NCBI RefSeq assembly: GCF_001668625.1
Contig: NZ_LZLJ01000060.1
Coordinates: 114,823 to 178,822, forward strand
DNA: 64,000 nucleotides
DNA from: Mycobacterium sp. 1274756.6
GTDB lineage: Bacteria > Actinomycetota > Actinomycetes > Mycobacteriales > Mycobacteriaceae
Direction: 5' to 3'
Part shown: positions 24,561-34,842 of the stretch, piece by piece
How the letters are laid out: each line of letters opens with the position of its first letter
Numbering within the stretch: position 1 is the first letter of the stretch
Made by a program: the position numbers and the translations under genes
Notes under the pieces: generated by a model
What the model was told of the DNA's origin: nothing
Seen by the model: only the letters and a program-made list of their open reading frames with translations
The model's database searches: none

Positions 24561-26078
24561 TCAGGTGCCGCAGAACGTTTGGTACGGGCCGAATTCCGCC
24601 GGTGCCGGCTCGGCGTAGACCTCCAGGCCCGCCCGCGGCTCATACGGGAAGCGCACCGCCTCCAGCAGCTTCTCCACCGGCCCGAGATCGCCTGCGGTGG
24701 CGGCGGTCAGCGCCTGTTCCACCAGGTGGTTGCGCGGGATGTAGATCGGGTTGACCCGATCCATCGCCGCCGGATCCGGGCGCAGCGCAGCCCAGCGGGT
24801 GAACCACGGGCCGAACGAGTCCGGGTCGGTGAACGCGGCCCGGTCGGCACCGGCGGATCCGCGGGCCACCGCGGCCAGGCTGCGGAAGAACGACGTGTAG
24901 TCGCGGTGGTTACGCTGCAGCAAGGCGAGCAGATCTTCGATGAGGCTCGCCGCTTCGGAGGCCGGAAGGTCCTCGGGCAGGCCGAGTTTGGCGCGCATCC
25001 CGGCGGACCAGGTCTTCTCGTACAGGTCGGGGAACCCCTCGAGGATGCCGACCGCCCAGTCGACGGCCTGCTCGGTGTCCTCAGCCAGCAGCGGCAGCAG
25101 CGTCTCGGCGAAGCGGGACAGGTTCCACTGCGCGATGCCCGGCTGGTTGCCGTAGGCGTAGCGGCCGGCCATGTCGATGGAGCTGAACACGGTGGCCGGG
25201 TCGTAGGCCTCCATGAACGCGCACGGCCCGTAGTCGATGGTCTGCCCGGAGATCGTCATGTTGTCGGTGTTCATCACCCCGTGGATGAACCCGACCAGCA
25301 TCCAGCGCGCCACCAGCGCGGCCTGCGCGGCGACCACCGCGGAGAACAGCTCCCGGTACGGGTTGTCCGCGCCGGCGGCGTCCGGGTAATGCCGGGCGAT
25401 GGCGTGGTCGGCCAGCCGACGCACCACCTCGGCCTCGGGGCGGTGGTGGTCGTAAGCGGCGGCGTACTGGAAGCTGCCCACCCGCAGGTGGCTGGCGGCC
25501 ACACGGGCCAGCACCGCGCCGGGCAGCGTGGACTCTCGGTGCACGATGCCGCCGGTGGCGGTGACCGCCAACGCGCGGGTGGTCGGCACGCCGAGTGCAT
25601 GCAGGGCCTCGCTGATCACGTATTCGCGCAGCATCGGCCCGACCGCGGCCAGTCCGTCCCCGCCCCGGGCGAACGGCGTCGGCCCGGAGCCCTTCAGGTG
25701 CAGATCCCGACCGTCGGGGAACTCGCCGAGCAGTAGTGCGCGCCCGTCGCCGAGGCGCGGCACGTAGCCGCCGAACTGGTGGCCGGAGTAGATCTGTGCG
25801 ACCGGGGTGGCGCCGTCGGGCACGGTGGTGCCGACCAGCAGGCCGGTGCCCGCCGGAGTGGTCAGCCAGGCGGGGTCCAGGCCCAGTTCGGTGGCCAGCG
25901 GCGCGTTGAGCACCAGCGCCTTCGGGTTCGGTGCGGGGGTGGCCTGCCAGGGCACGGCCAGCTCGGGCAGTTCGCGAGCGAACCGGTTGTCCAGCGCCAC
26001 GGTGGTCGCCGCGCCGAGTTCTCCGGCGCCCAGTTCTCCAGTGCTCACTTCTCCAGTGCTCACTTCTTCAGTGCTCAC
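24561..26078 (-). CDS. selO: SelO protein AMPylase (UPF0061)
   Basis: This 505-residue protein belongs to the SelO pseudokinase family, which transfers AMP to protein side chains. Visible family segments are [66 protein letters not shown] (catalytic region) and [20 protein letters not shown]. The C-terminus YQTFCGT is typical of the family, with Cys where some homologs have selenocysteine. The N-terminus carries 15-bp tandem repeats, so the start is uncertain: GTG at 26078, 26063 and 26048 are all in frame. Confidence 0.93.
   Translation of the reverse strand: MSTEEVSTGEVSTGELGAGELGAATTVALDNRFARELPELAVPWQATPAPNPKALVLNAPLATELGLDPAWLTTPAGTGLLVGTTVPDGATPVAQIYSGHQFGGYVPRLGDGRALLLGEFPDGRDLHLKGSGPTPFARGGDGLAAVGPMLREYVISEALHALGVPTTRALAVTATGGIVHRESTLPGAVLARVAASHLRVGSFQYAAAYDHHRPEAEVVRRLADHAIARHYPDAAGADNPYRELFSAVVAAQAALVARWMLVGFIHGVMNTDNMTISGQTIDYGPCAFMEAYDPATVFSSIDMAGRYAYGNQPGIAQWNLSRFAETLLPLLAEDTEQAVDWAVGILEGFPDLYEKTWSAGMRAKLGLPEDLPASEAASLIEDLLALLQRNHRDYTSFFRSLAAVARGSAGADRAAFTDPDSFGPWFTRWAALRPDPAAMDRVNPIYIPRNHLVEQALTAATAGDLGPVEKLLEAVRFPYEPRAGLEVYAEPAPAEFGPYQTFCGT
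26019..26078 (-). repeat. 15-bp tandem repeats at the selO start
   Basis: Four consecutive 15-bp units follow the consensus GTGAGCACTGGAGAA. The first three begin with a GTG, giving residues [10 protein letters not shown] and VSTGE, then LGAGE. Each unit ends in GGAGAA or GAAGAA, so it repeats a potential start codon with a weak Shine-Dalgarno. Confidence 0.7.
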
Positions 26079-26138
26079 TCCTCCAGCCTACGGGCGGCGC
26101 CACGGCAGGGTGCCGGCGCGGACGTAAGCTCGGCGGGT

Positions 26139-26648
26139 ATGCGGCTGCTGGTGATCGCCGACACCCACGTGCCCAAGCGGGCCAAGGATCTGCCCGCGCC
26201 GGTCTGGGCCGAGGTGGACCGCGCCGATGTGGTGCTGCACGCCGGCGACTGGGTCGACGTCGCCCTCCTCGACGCGCTGGAGGCCCGGGCGGCGCGCCTG
26301 ATCGGCTGCTGGGGCAACAACGACGGACCCGAACTGCGCCGGCGGCTGCCCGAGCGCGCCGAGGTGAGCCTGAACGGGCTGCGGTTCACCGTCGTACATG
26401 AGACCGGCGCCGCCGCCGGCCGCGACGCCCGGATGGCCCGCACCTACCCCGACACCGACGTCCTGGTCTTCGGGCACAGCCACATCCCCTGGGATAGCAC
26501 CGCGAGCACCGGGCTGCGGCTGCTGAACCCGGGTTCGCCGACCGACCGTCGCCGCCAGCCGCACTGCACCTATCTGACCGCCCGGATCGACGCCGGCGCG
26601 CTGGCCGACGTGACCCTGCACCGGCTGGATCGGGCGCGGCGGGGTTGA
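26139..26648 (+). CDS. YfcE/MJ0936-type metallophosphoesterase
   Basis: A 169-residue protein from ATG 26139 has the calcineurin-like fold motifs in order: IADTHVPKRAKDL (D-x-H), VLHAGDWVD (GD), GCWGNNDG (GN-x-D), VVHET and VFGHSHIPW (GH-x-H). These bind two metal ions. Family members are small cytoplasmic phosphodiesterases. The natural substrate is not predictable. The length matches the family. Confidence 0.9.
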   Translation: MRLLVIADTHVPKRAKDLPAPVWAEVDRADVVLHAGDWVDVALLDALEARAARLIGCWGNNDGPELRRRLPERAEVSLNGLRFTVVHETGAAAGRDARMARTYPDTDVLVFGHSHIPWDSTASTGLRLLNPGSPTDRRRQPHCTYLTARIDAGALADVTLHRLDRARRG

Positions 26649-26676
26649 CAGCACCGGCCTGACAACACAGGTTGTC
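26645..26676 (+). promoter_or_regulatory. -35-like TTGACA and inverted repeat before the SRPBCC gene
   Basis: A consensus TTGACA lies at 26645-26650. GACAAC at 26661-26666 and GTTGTC at 26671-26676 form a perfect 6-bp inverted repeat with a 4-nt spacer that ends three bases before the ATG at 26680. A repressor bound here would block transcription or initiation. No matching regulator gene is adjacent. Confidence 0.4.
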
Positions 26677-26679
26677 TTT

Positions 26680-27843
26680 ATGGTCACCCTGGTCGTGCAG
26701 CAGCCGGTCGCCGCGCCCCCGGCCGTCGTCTGGACGCTGCTCACCGACCCCGAGCGAATGAACACCTGGTCCAGCGCCCGCATCGAGCTCATCGACGCCG
26801 GCGATCGGGGCCGCCCCGACGGCGTCGGCACGCTGCGCCGGGTGCTGCTGCCGCGCGGCGCGGCCCGGCTCACCGAGGTCATCCACGCCGCCGAGCCGCC
26901 GCACCGGCTCGGCTACACCGTCGTCGGCGGGGTCGCCGCGCTACGCGAACACACCGGCACGATCACCATCACCCCGGCCGGCGACACCGGCTGCGCGATC
27001 CGCTGGGAGGTGGTGCTGCGCTTCGCCGTGCCCGGGCTGGCGGCGGTGAGCAAGCGGCTGATCGGCCCCGAACTGCGCCGCTCGCTGCACCGGCTGGCCG
27101 AACTCGCGCCGACCGCGACCGCCGCCCCCCTGCCGCCGCCACGGCATCTCGCCCAACGCGACCTGCCCGCCCTGCACGAGCAGGTCGCCGCGGTCCTGGC
27201 CGAGCAGCGCGCGATCGCCGACAGGCTGGCCGCCGCCGGTGACCCCAAGCAGTGGTTCGCTCGGGTCTACCAGTACGTCACCGAAGAACAGCTGGCGCAC
27301 CTGCGGGCCGGGCGCGCCGACAACCCGGAGTGGGTGCTGCGGCTGATCCCGCGCTTCCACCAGCTGTACCGGAAGAACCTGCTCGCCTTCGAACGCGGCG
27401 AGCCCACCGAGAAGCCGTGGGCCAAGGCGTGGGGGCTGGCCGAACGCGCCGGGGCCACCGGGTCGGCGCAGCAGATGATGCAGGCGCTGCTGCTCGGCGT
27501 GGCCGCCCACATCGAAGCCGATCTGCCGCGGGCGTTGCACGACACCTACGTCGAGGACTTCGCCGAGTCCTGTGATTACGTCTATTTCCGAGCCGACTAC
27601 CTGCGGATGGCGGCCGTCTTCCGCATCGCCTCCGACCGGCTGATGGCCGAGCTGCCCCGCCGCTACGCCCCCACCTGGCTGCGCGCCGCCCGCGCGGTGT
27701 TGCCCCCGGAGCTGCGCGACCAGCTGATGCGCCGCTACTACGACATCCCGCGACGCCGGCTGGCGGCGTTCAAGCAGGGCCGCCCCAACACCGAAGCCGA
27801 GCCGGACCCGCCGGCACCCACCGACCACGGCCACCGGCTCTAG
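26680..27843 (+). CDS. SRPBCC-domain protein with C-terminal DUF5995-like domain
   Basis: In this 387-residue protein, residues 1-145 look like a START/SRPBCC lipid-binding domain (VAAPPAVVWTLLTDPERMNTW, GTITITPAG, IRWEVVLRF). Residues 165-360 are a helical domain (WFARVYQYVTEEQLAHLRAG, MMQALLLGVAAHIEADLPRA, RADYLRMAAVFRIASDRLMA) that resembles DUF5995. The His/Asp pairs in HIEADLPRALHDTY could bind metal. It is followed after 9 bp by the DUF2804 gene, so they are likely one operon. Function is unknown; lipid or steroid handling is plausible from the first domain. Confidence 0.75.
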   Translation: MVTLVVQQPVAAPPAVVWTLLTDPERMNTWSSARIELIDAGDRGRPDGVGTLRRVLLPRGAARLTEVIHAAEPPHRLGYTVVGGVAALREHTGTITITPAGDTGCAIRWEVVLRFAVPGLAAVSKRLIGPELRRSLHRLAELAPTATAAPLPPPRHLAQRDLPALHEQVAAVLAEQRAIADRLAAAGDPKQWFARVYQYVTEEQLAHLRAGRADNPEWVLRLIPRFHQLYRKNLLAFERGEPTEKPWAKAWGLAERAGATGSAQQMMQALLLGVAAHIEADLPRALHDTYVEDFAESCDYVYFRADYLRMAAVFRIASDRLMAELPRRYAPTWLRAARAVLPPELRDQLMRRYYDIPRRRLAAFKQGRPNTEAEPDPPAPTDHGHRL

Positions 27844-27852
27844 GCTCGGCGG

Positions 27853-28887
27853 ATGGCCGACCGTGAGATCACCGACCCGGTGGACCTGTGTCTGCCCGAC
27901 GGCACGCTGAACCCCGCCGCGGTCGGCTGGTCGCGCCGCCCGCTGCACCGCGGCAACCTGACCGGCTGGGGCCGCACCAAACGCTGGGAGCACTGGTGTG
28001 TGACCAGCCCGACGCATCTGGTCGCGCTGACGGTCGCGGACCTGGATTTCCTGTCGCTCAACGCGCTGTACGTCTTCGACTACACCGGCCCCGAGTTCAC
28101 CCGCGCCACCCTCGGGCCGCCGTCGCGCACGCCGCGGCTGCCGGGGCACATCGCCGGGACCCCGGCCGGTGGTGACGTGACGTTCGGCCCCGATCGGCCG
28201 GGACGGTTCGGGTTGCGCACCGCGATCAGCGCCGCCGACGGCGGCACCCGCCTCACGGCGCGCTGCACCACGCTGCGCGGCGCCCCGGTCGAGGTGGATC
28301 TGCTGGTCGGGCTGCCCGACGGCCACGAGAGCCTCAGCGTGGTGGTGCCGTGGAGCGCGCAGCGCTTCCAGTACACCTCCAAGCACAACACCCGCCCGGC
28401 ACGCGGAAGCGTGCGCATCGGCCAGCGGGTTTACGAATTCGGCGACGACGCCTGGGGCACACTGGATCACGGCCGCGGACGATGGCCACGCTCGGCGTCG
28501 TGGAACTGGGGCACCGCGTCGGGCCGCACCGGCGGGCACGTCGTCGGCCTGCAGTTGGGCGGAAAATGGACCGACGGGACCGGCACCACCGAGAACGCGC
28601 TGTGCGTGGACGGCCGGCTCACCCGGATCGGCGCCGACCTGCACTGGGAATACGACCGGTCAGACTTCCTGCGGCCGTGGACGATCCGCACGATCGGCAT
28701 CGATCAGGTCGAGCTGACCTTCACCCCGTTTCACAATCACCGCGCCCGCGCGGACATCGGGTTGCTGGGCACCCGCACCGACCAGTGTTTCGGGCACTAC
28801 GCCGGGCGGATGCGCACCGCCGACGGCCGCGACCTTGTGATCGACGGGTTACTGGGCTGGGCGGAGGACGTCCGGATGCGCTGGTAG
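27853..28887 (+). CDS. DUF2804 protein
   Basis: This 344-residue protein shows DUF2804 hallmarks: GWSRRPLHRGNL near the N-terminus, KRWEHWCVTSP, KHNTRPARGSV, the characteristic TLDHGRGRWPRSASWNWGTA near residue 205 and a C-terminal FGHYAGRM. The family is built of beta-rich domains related to lipocalin-type carotenoid/hydroxyneurosporene enzymes, but activity is unproven. It is probably co-transcribed with the SRPBCC gene, which would fit a lipid or isoprenoid role. Confidence 0.85.
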   Translation: MADREITDPVDLCLPDGTLNPAAVGWSRRPLHRGNLTGWGRTKRWEHWCVTSPTHLVALTVADLDFLSLNALYVFDYTGPEFTRATLGPPSRTPRLPGHIAGTPAGGDVTFGPDRPGRFGLRTAISAADGGTRLTARCTTLRGAPVEVDLLVGLPDGHESLSVVVPWSAQRFQYTSKHNTRPARGSVRIGQRVYEFGDDAWGTLDHGRGRWPRSASWNWGTASGRTGGHVVGLQLGGKWTDGTGTTENALCVDGRLTRIGADLHWEYDRSDFLRPWTIRTIGIDQVELTFTPFHNHRARADIGLLGTRTDQCFGHYAGRMRTADGRDLVIDGLLGWAEDVRMRW

Positions 28888-28888
28888 C

Positions 28889-29233
28889 TCACCAGTCCAG
28901 CAGCGGACTCGTCGGCCGGTCGGCAAGTCTTTGCACCACCCACTGGTTCATCGACACGTTCTGCTCGGCGGCCTCGACGGCCAGGCGGGCGTGCAGTGCC
29001 GGTGAGGTGCGAACGACGAACGTACCGCTGTAGGTGCGCTCGGTGAGCGGCCGCGGAATGGGATATCCGCTGGCTTCGCGGTCCGCGAGGTACTGCTCGA
29101 CCGCCTCCTCAAGGTCGAGCAGCGCGGCCCGCATCGTCGGTGCCCGCCCGGTCAACTCCGGCAGTTCGATGCAGCGTCCGACGTATTCACCGAGCTCCGG
29201 TGCCCATTCCGCGCGGTAGGTGTAGTGGCTCAC
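28889..29233 (-). CDS. hicB: HicB-family antitoxin (solitary)
   Basis: From GTG 29233 the product is 114 residues. An upstream TTG at 29269 would give 126. The HicB RNase-H-like fold is visible in YTYRAEWAPELGEYVGRCIE, RAALLDLEEAVEQYLADRE. The C-terminal ribbon-helix-helix is SGTFVVRTSPALHARLAVEA followed by QNVSMNQWVVQRLADR. HicB proteins normally neutralise HicA and repress their own operon. No hicA is present on either side, so this is an orphan with a possible regulatory role. The 14-bp palindrome just upstream favours the GTG start. Confidence 0.8.
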   Translation of the reverse strand: MSHYTYRAEWAPELGEYVGRCIELPELTGRAPTMRAALLDLEEAVEQYLADREASGYPIPRPLTERTYSGTFVVRTSPALHARLAVEAAEQNVSMNQWVVQRLADRPTSPLLDW

Positions 29234-29248
29234 CCCAGGTAGTAGCGC

Positions 29249-29262
29249 ATGCGATATCGCAT
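29249..29262. promoter_or_regulatory. 14-bp perfect palindrome upstream of hicB
   Basis: ATGCGATATCGCAT is a perfect palindrome lying 16 to 29 bp before the preferred hicB start. It is a natural operator for the ribbon-helix-helix domain of HicB and would serve autoregulation. Confidence 0.5.
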
Positions 29263-29372
29263 TCGACAAGTCACTCGTTGCCCGGACAGGTACGGATGGG
29301 GCAGTTGAGGCGACATCACAAGCCGATCACAGGCCGCGTGGCGTCCCGGCCCACCCCGGGGTGCGTTGTTAG

Positions 29373-32350
<2,978 letters not shown>

Positions 32351-32380
32351 AAGTCAGTGTGCAGACTACGCCGACGGGAC

Positions 32381-33247
32381 TCAGAACAGTGGTCCGCCGC
32401 CGAAGAACTGCCGGTGCGAGTCGGGCTGGTTGCCCTCGACGTCGGTGATCCCGTAGTCCAGCGCGGCCTCCGCGGTGATCAACGTCTGGCCGCTGCGGGC
32501 AGCCAGGTCGGGGTCATCGAGCAGGGCGACGACGACCCGGCCGATGAACTCCGGGGTTTCGGCGTTGGCCAGCGAAAAGCCGTGGAATTCCTCCACCCCC
32601 CAAGCGATCATCGCCTCGTTCTTCACCAGCCCCGGCCACAGCGACAGCACGCTCACCCCGGTGTCGCGCAGGTCGACGGCCATGTCGGCGGTCATCTTGT
32701 CCAACCCGGCCTTGGACATGCCGTAGAGCACCGAGTGCAGATAGCCGCGGGTCCCGAACGAGGAGATGTTGACGATCGCCCCGGCACCGCGGGGCACCAC
32801 CAGCCCCGCGGCGTGCACCGCCGCGACGTAGTGGGCGCGCAGCCCCGCCCCGATCAGCGAATCCCAGTCGCTCAGCGGCCGGCGCCAGAACGGCTCGTTG
32901 AACCCGGCGAAGCCCTTCGGGGCGGCCCACACGTTGTTGACCAGCAGGTCGAGCCGCCCGTCCTGCTCGTCGGCGATGCGGGCGAACAGCGCCGCGATCT
33001 GCTCGTCGTCACGGTGGTCGCACTGCACCGCGATGCCGTGCCCGCCACGCTCGGTGACCGCCGCCGCGGTGGCGTCCAGCGGCCCGTCGACACCGACCGG
33101 GCCGCGCGCGGTGCCGTACACCGTCCAGCCCGCCGAGCCCAGCGCCACCGCGATGCCCTTGCCCACGCTGCGGCTGGCCCCGGTGACCAGCGCGACCCGC
33201 TCACGTCCGGTGCGGCGATCCCCGGCGGTGGGCGGGGAAGCGGACAC
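32381..33247 (-). CDS. Short-chain dehydrogenase/reductase
   Basis: The 288-residue protein is read from GTG 33247 with GGAAAGGAG upstream. It has the cofactor motif TGASRSVGKGIA, an NNVWA segment in place of NNAG, the catalytic Ser in NISSFGT and Tyr/Lys in YGMSKAG. It oxidises or reduces a hydroxyl/carbonyl compound with NAD(P). The last residues (QPDSHRQFFGGGPLF) form an extended tail seen in animal DHRS1-like enzymes. The substrate is unknown. Confidence 0.88.
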   Translation of the reverse strand: MSASPPTAGDRRTGRERVALVTGASRSVGKGIAVALGSAGWTVYGTARGPVGVDGPLDATAAAVTERGGHGIAVQCDHRDDEQIAALFARIADEQDGRLDLLVNNVWAAPKGFAGFNEPFWRRPLSDWDSLIGAGLRAHYVAAVHAAGLVVPRGAGAIVNISSFGTRGYLHSVLYGMSKAGLDKMTADMAVDLRDTGVSVLSLWPGLVKNEAMIAWGVEEFHGFSLANAETPEFIGRVVVALLDDPDLAARSGQTLITAEAALDYGITDVEGNQPDSHRQFFGGGPLF

Positions 33248-33359
33248 AGCGTGCTCCTTTCCGGGGTGGAACGCGGGGCGAGAAGGCACGGGCCGAGCGT
33301 CGGCCGGCCGGCAACCTCACGCCCCCTGACCGTACCCAGGCGGCCTCAACGCGACTTTT

Positions 33360-33388
33360 AGAGCATTGCTCTGTTACTCTTCGGTAAC
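33360..33388. promoter_or_regulatory. Two inverted repeats before the enoyl-CoA hydratase/TetR operon
   Basis: AGAGCA-T-TGCTCT (33360-33372) is a perfect inverted repeat, directly followed by GTTAC-TCTTCG-GTAAC (33373-33388). Both lie 23-51 bp before the ATG at 33411. One or both should be the operator of the TetR regulator encoded two genes on. Confidence 0.5.
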
Positions 33389-33410
33389 CACTCGACCGAA
33401 GGAGCACACC

Positions 33411-34079
33411 ATGGTCACCCTCGCCAGCGACGGCCCCGTCTGGACCCTCGACCTCGGCGCCGACGAGAACCGCTTCTCGCTCGACTGGCTCACCGCTGTC
33501 GAGACCGCCCTCGATGACCTCGAGGCGACGACCGAGCCGGCGGTCCTCGTCACCACCGGCGTCGGCAAGTACTACTCGTTCGGTCTGGATCTGGACTGGG
33601 TCGGGCAGCACTTCGATCAGCTCGACGCCTACGTCGACCGCGTCCATGCGCTGTTCGCGCGGGTGCTGACGCTGCCGGTGCCGACCGTCGCCGCGGTCAA
33701 CGGCCACGCCTTCGGCGCCGGTGCGATGCTCGCCCTGGCCCACGACTGGCGGGTGATGCGCGAGGATCGCGGCTACTTCTGTCTCCCCGAGGTCGACATC
33801 CCCATCCCGTTCACCCCCGGCATGACCGCGCTGATCGCCGGCAAGCTGACGCCGCGCGCGGCGGTCGACGCGATGACGACCGGGCGGCGCTACCCGGGCG
33901 TCGACGCCGCCGCCACCGGGCTGGTCGACGACGTCGCCCCGCTGGACGAACTCGCCGACCGCGCCGCAAGCATGGTCCGGCAGCTGGCCGGCAAGGACCG
34001 CAACACCCTCGGCACCATCAAGGCCCGACTCTTCGCCGACACGGTCACCGCCCTGCGCCGCTCGGGCACCGGAAGCTGA
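33411..34079 (+). CDS. Enoyl-CoA hydratase/isomerase family protein
   Basis: This 222-residue crotonase-fold protein starts at ATG 33411 with GAAGGAG upstream. Oxyanion-hole segments are visible: KYYSFGLDLDW in the first and VNGHAFGAGAMLALAHDWR in the second. The first catalytic acid position seems occupied by PEVDIPIPF. The short length resembles delta3-delta2-enoyl-CoA isomerases of the PECI/ECI2 branch rather than EchA1-type hydratases. The stop TGA overlaps the TetR start (TGATG), so the regulator is co-transcribed and probably senses a fatty acyl compound. Confidence 0.87.
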   Translation: MVTLASDGPVWTLDLGADENRFSLDWLTAVETALDDLEATTEPAVLVTTGVGKYYSFGLDLDWVGQHFDQLDAYVDRVHALFARVLTLPVPTVAAVNGHAFGAGAMLALAHDWRVMREDRGYFCLPEVDIPIPFTPGMTALIAGKLTPRAAVDAMTTGRRYPGVDAAATGLVDDVAPLDELADRAASMVRQLAGKDRNTLGTIKARLFADTVTALRRSGTGS

Positions 34080-34684
34080 TGGGGCGCCCCCGCCGCTACG
34101 ACCGCGAGACCCTCGTCGGCCACGCCCGCGCGCTCTGGGTCGAGCACGGCATCACCGGAGTGACCATCCGCGCGTTGAGCGCCGCGTCCGGCGCCTCCAA
34201 CGGCGCGGTCTACCACGCCTTCGGGTCCCGTGACGGCCTGCTCGCGCGGGTGTGGGCCCGCGAGGCCGACGGGTTCCTGTCCTTCCAGCGGCACGCCGTC
34301 ACCGACGCCATGGCCGACGGCACCGCCGTCGACGGCCTGGTCGCCGCGGCGCTCGCGCCGGCCGGCTACGCCGAAACGAACGCCGACGGCGCGCGACTGT
34401 TGCTCTCGGTCACCGCCGACGACCTGATGACCGCCGAACTCACCGACGACGGGCACGCCCAACTGCGCCAGCGGCAGAAGGAACTCGGGCAACTGCTCGT
34501 GGAACTGGCCGCCGCGTTGTGGCAGCGCCGCGACGCCGCGGCCGTCACGACCGTGCGCTACTGCGTCGTGGACCTCCCGGGCACCCTGCTGCTGCGATCG
34601 CAGCAACTCACCGACCCGCTCGCCCGACACGCCCTCGAACGCGCGGTGCGGGGCATCGCCGCCGAACCGCCCCCGTCGGTCTGA
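34079..34684 (+). CDS. TetR-family regulator
   Basis: The 201-residue protein starts at ATG 34079, overlapping the previous stop by one base. The N-terminal helix-turn-helix is typical: VEHGITGVTIRALSAASGAS then NGAVYHAFGSRDGLLARVW. The remaining 140 residues are the helical ligand-binding domain. It most likely represses its own operon through the palindromes at 33360-33388, with an acyl-CoA as inducer. That is inferred from the partner gene. Confidence 0.9.
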   Translation: MGRPRRYDRETLVGHARALWVEHGITGVTIRALSAASGASNGAVYHAFGSRDGLLARVWAREADGFLSFQRHAVTDAMADGTAVDGLVAAALAPAGYAETNADGARLLLSVTADDLMTAELTDDGHAQLRQRQKELGQLLVELAAALWQRRDAAAVTTVRYCVVDLPGTLLLRSQQLTDPLARHALERAVRGIAAEPPPSV

Positions 34685-34775
34685 GCCCGCCCCCGCGCCG
34701 CGACGCCGCGCACGCCGGCCAGCGGGTGCGACCGGCCGCAGCCCACGCAGGATGCTGGCCGGCCCGGTGTTGATC

Positions 34776-34781
34776 TAAGGT
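34776..34781 (+). promoter_or_regulatory. -10 element upstream of thrE
   Basis: TAAGGT fits TANNNT. The predicted start of transcription falls at about 34788, directly at the GTG of the leader ORF. No -35 is evident. Confidence 0.45.
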
Positions 34782-34788
34782 TTGGCCA

Positions 34789-34842
34789 GTGCAACGACGA
34801 CCGCCCCGCCGGCCCGGCAGCCCGCCCCAGGTGCGCCGCTGA
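34789..34842 (+). CDS. Putative Arg/Pro-rich 17-aa leader peptide of thrE
   Basis: A leaderless GTG at 34789 opens a 17-codon frame (MQRRPPRRPGSPPQVRR) whose TGA overlaps the thrE ATG as TGATG. Six of its codons are Arg and six are Pro, including consecutive ones, so ribosome pausing could affect thrE translation. Real expression is unproven. Confidence 0.35.
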   Translation: MQRRPPRRPGSPPQVRR

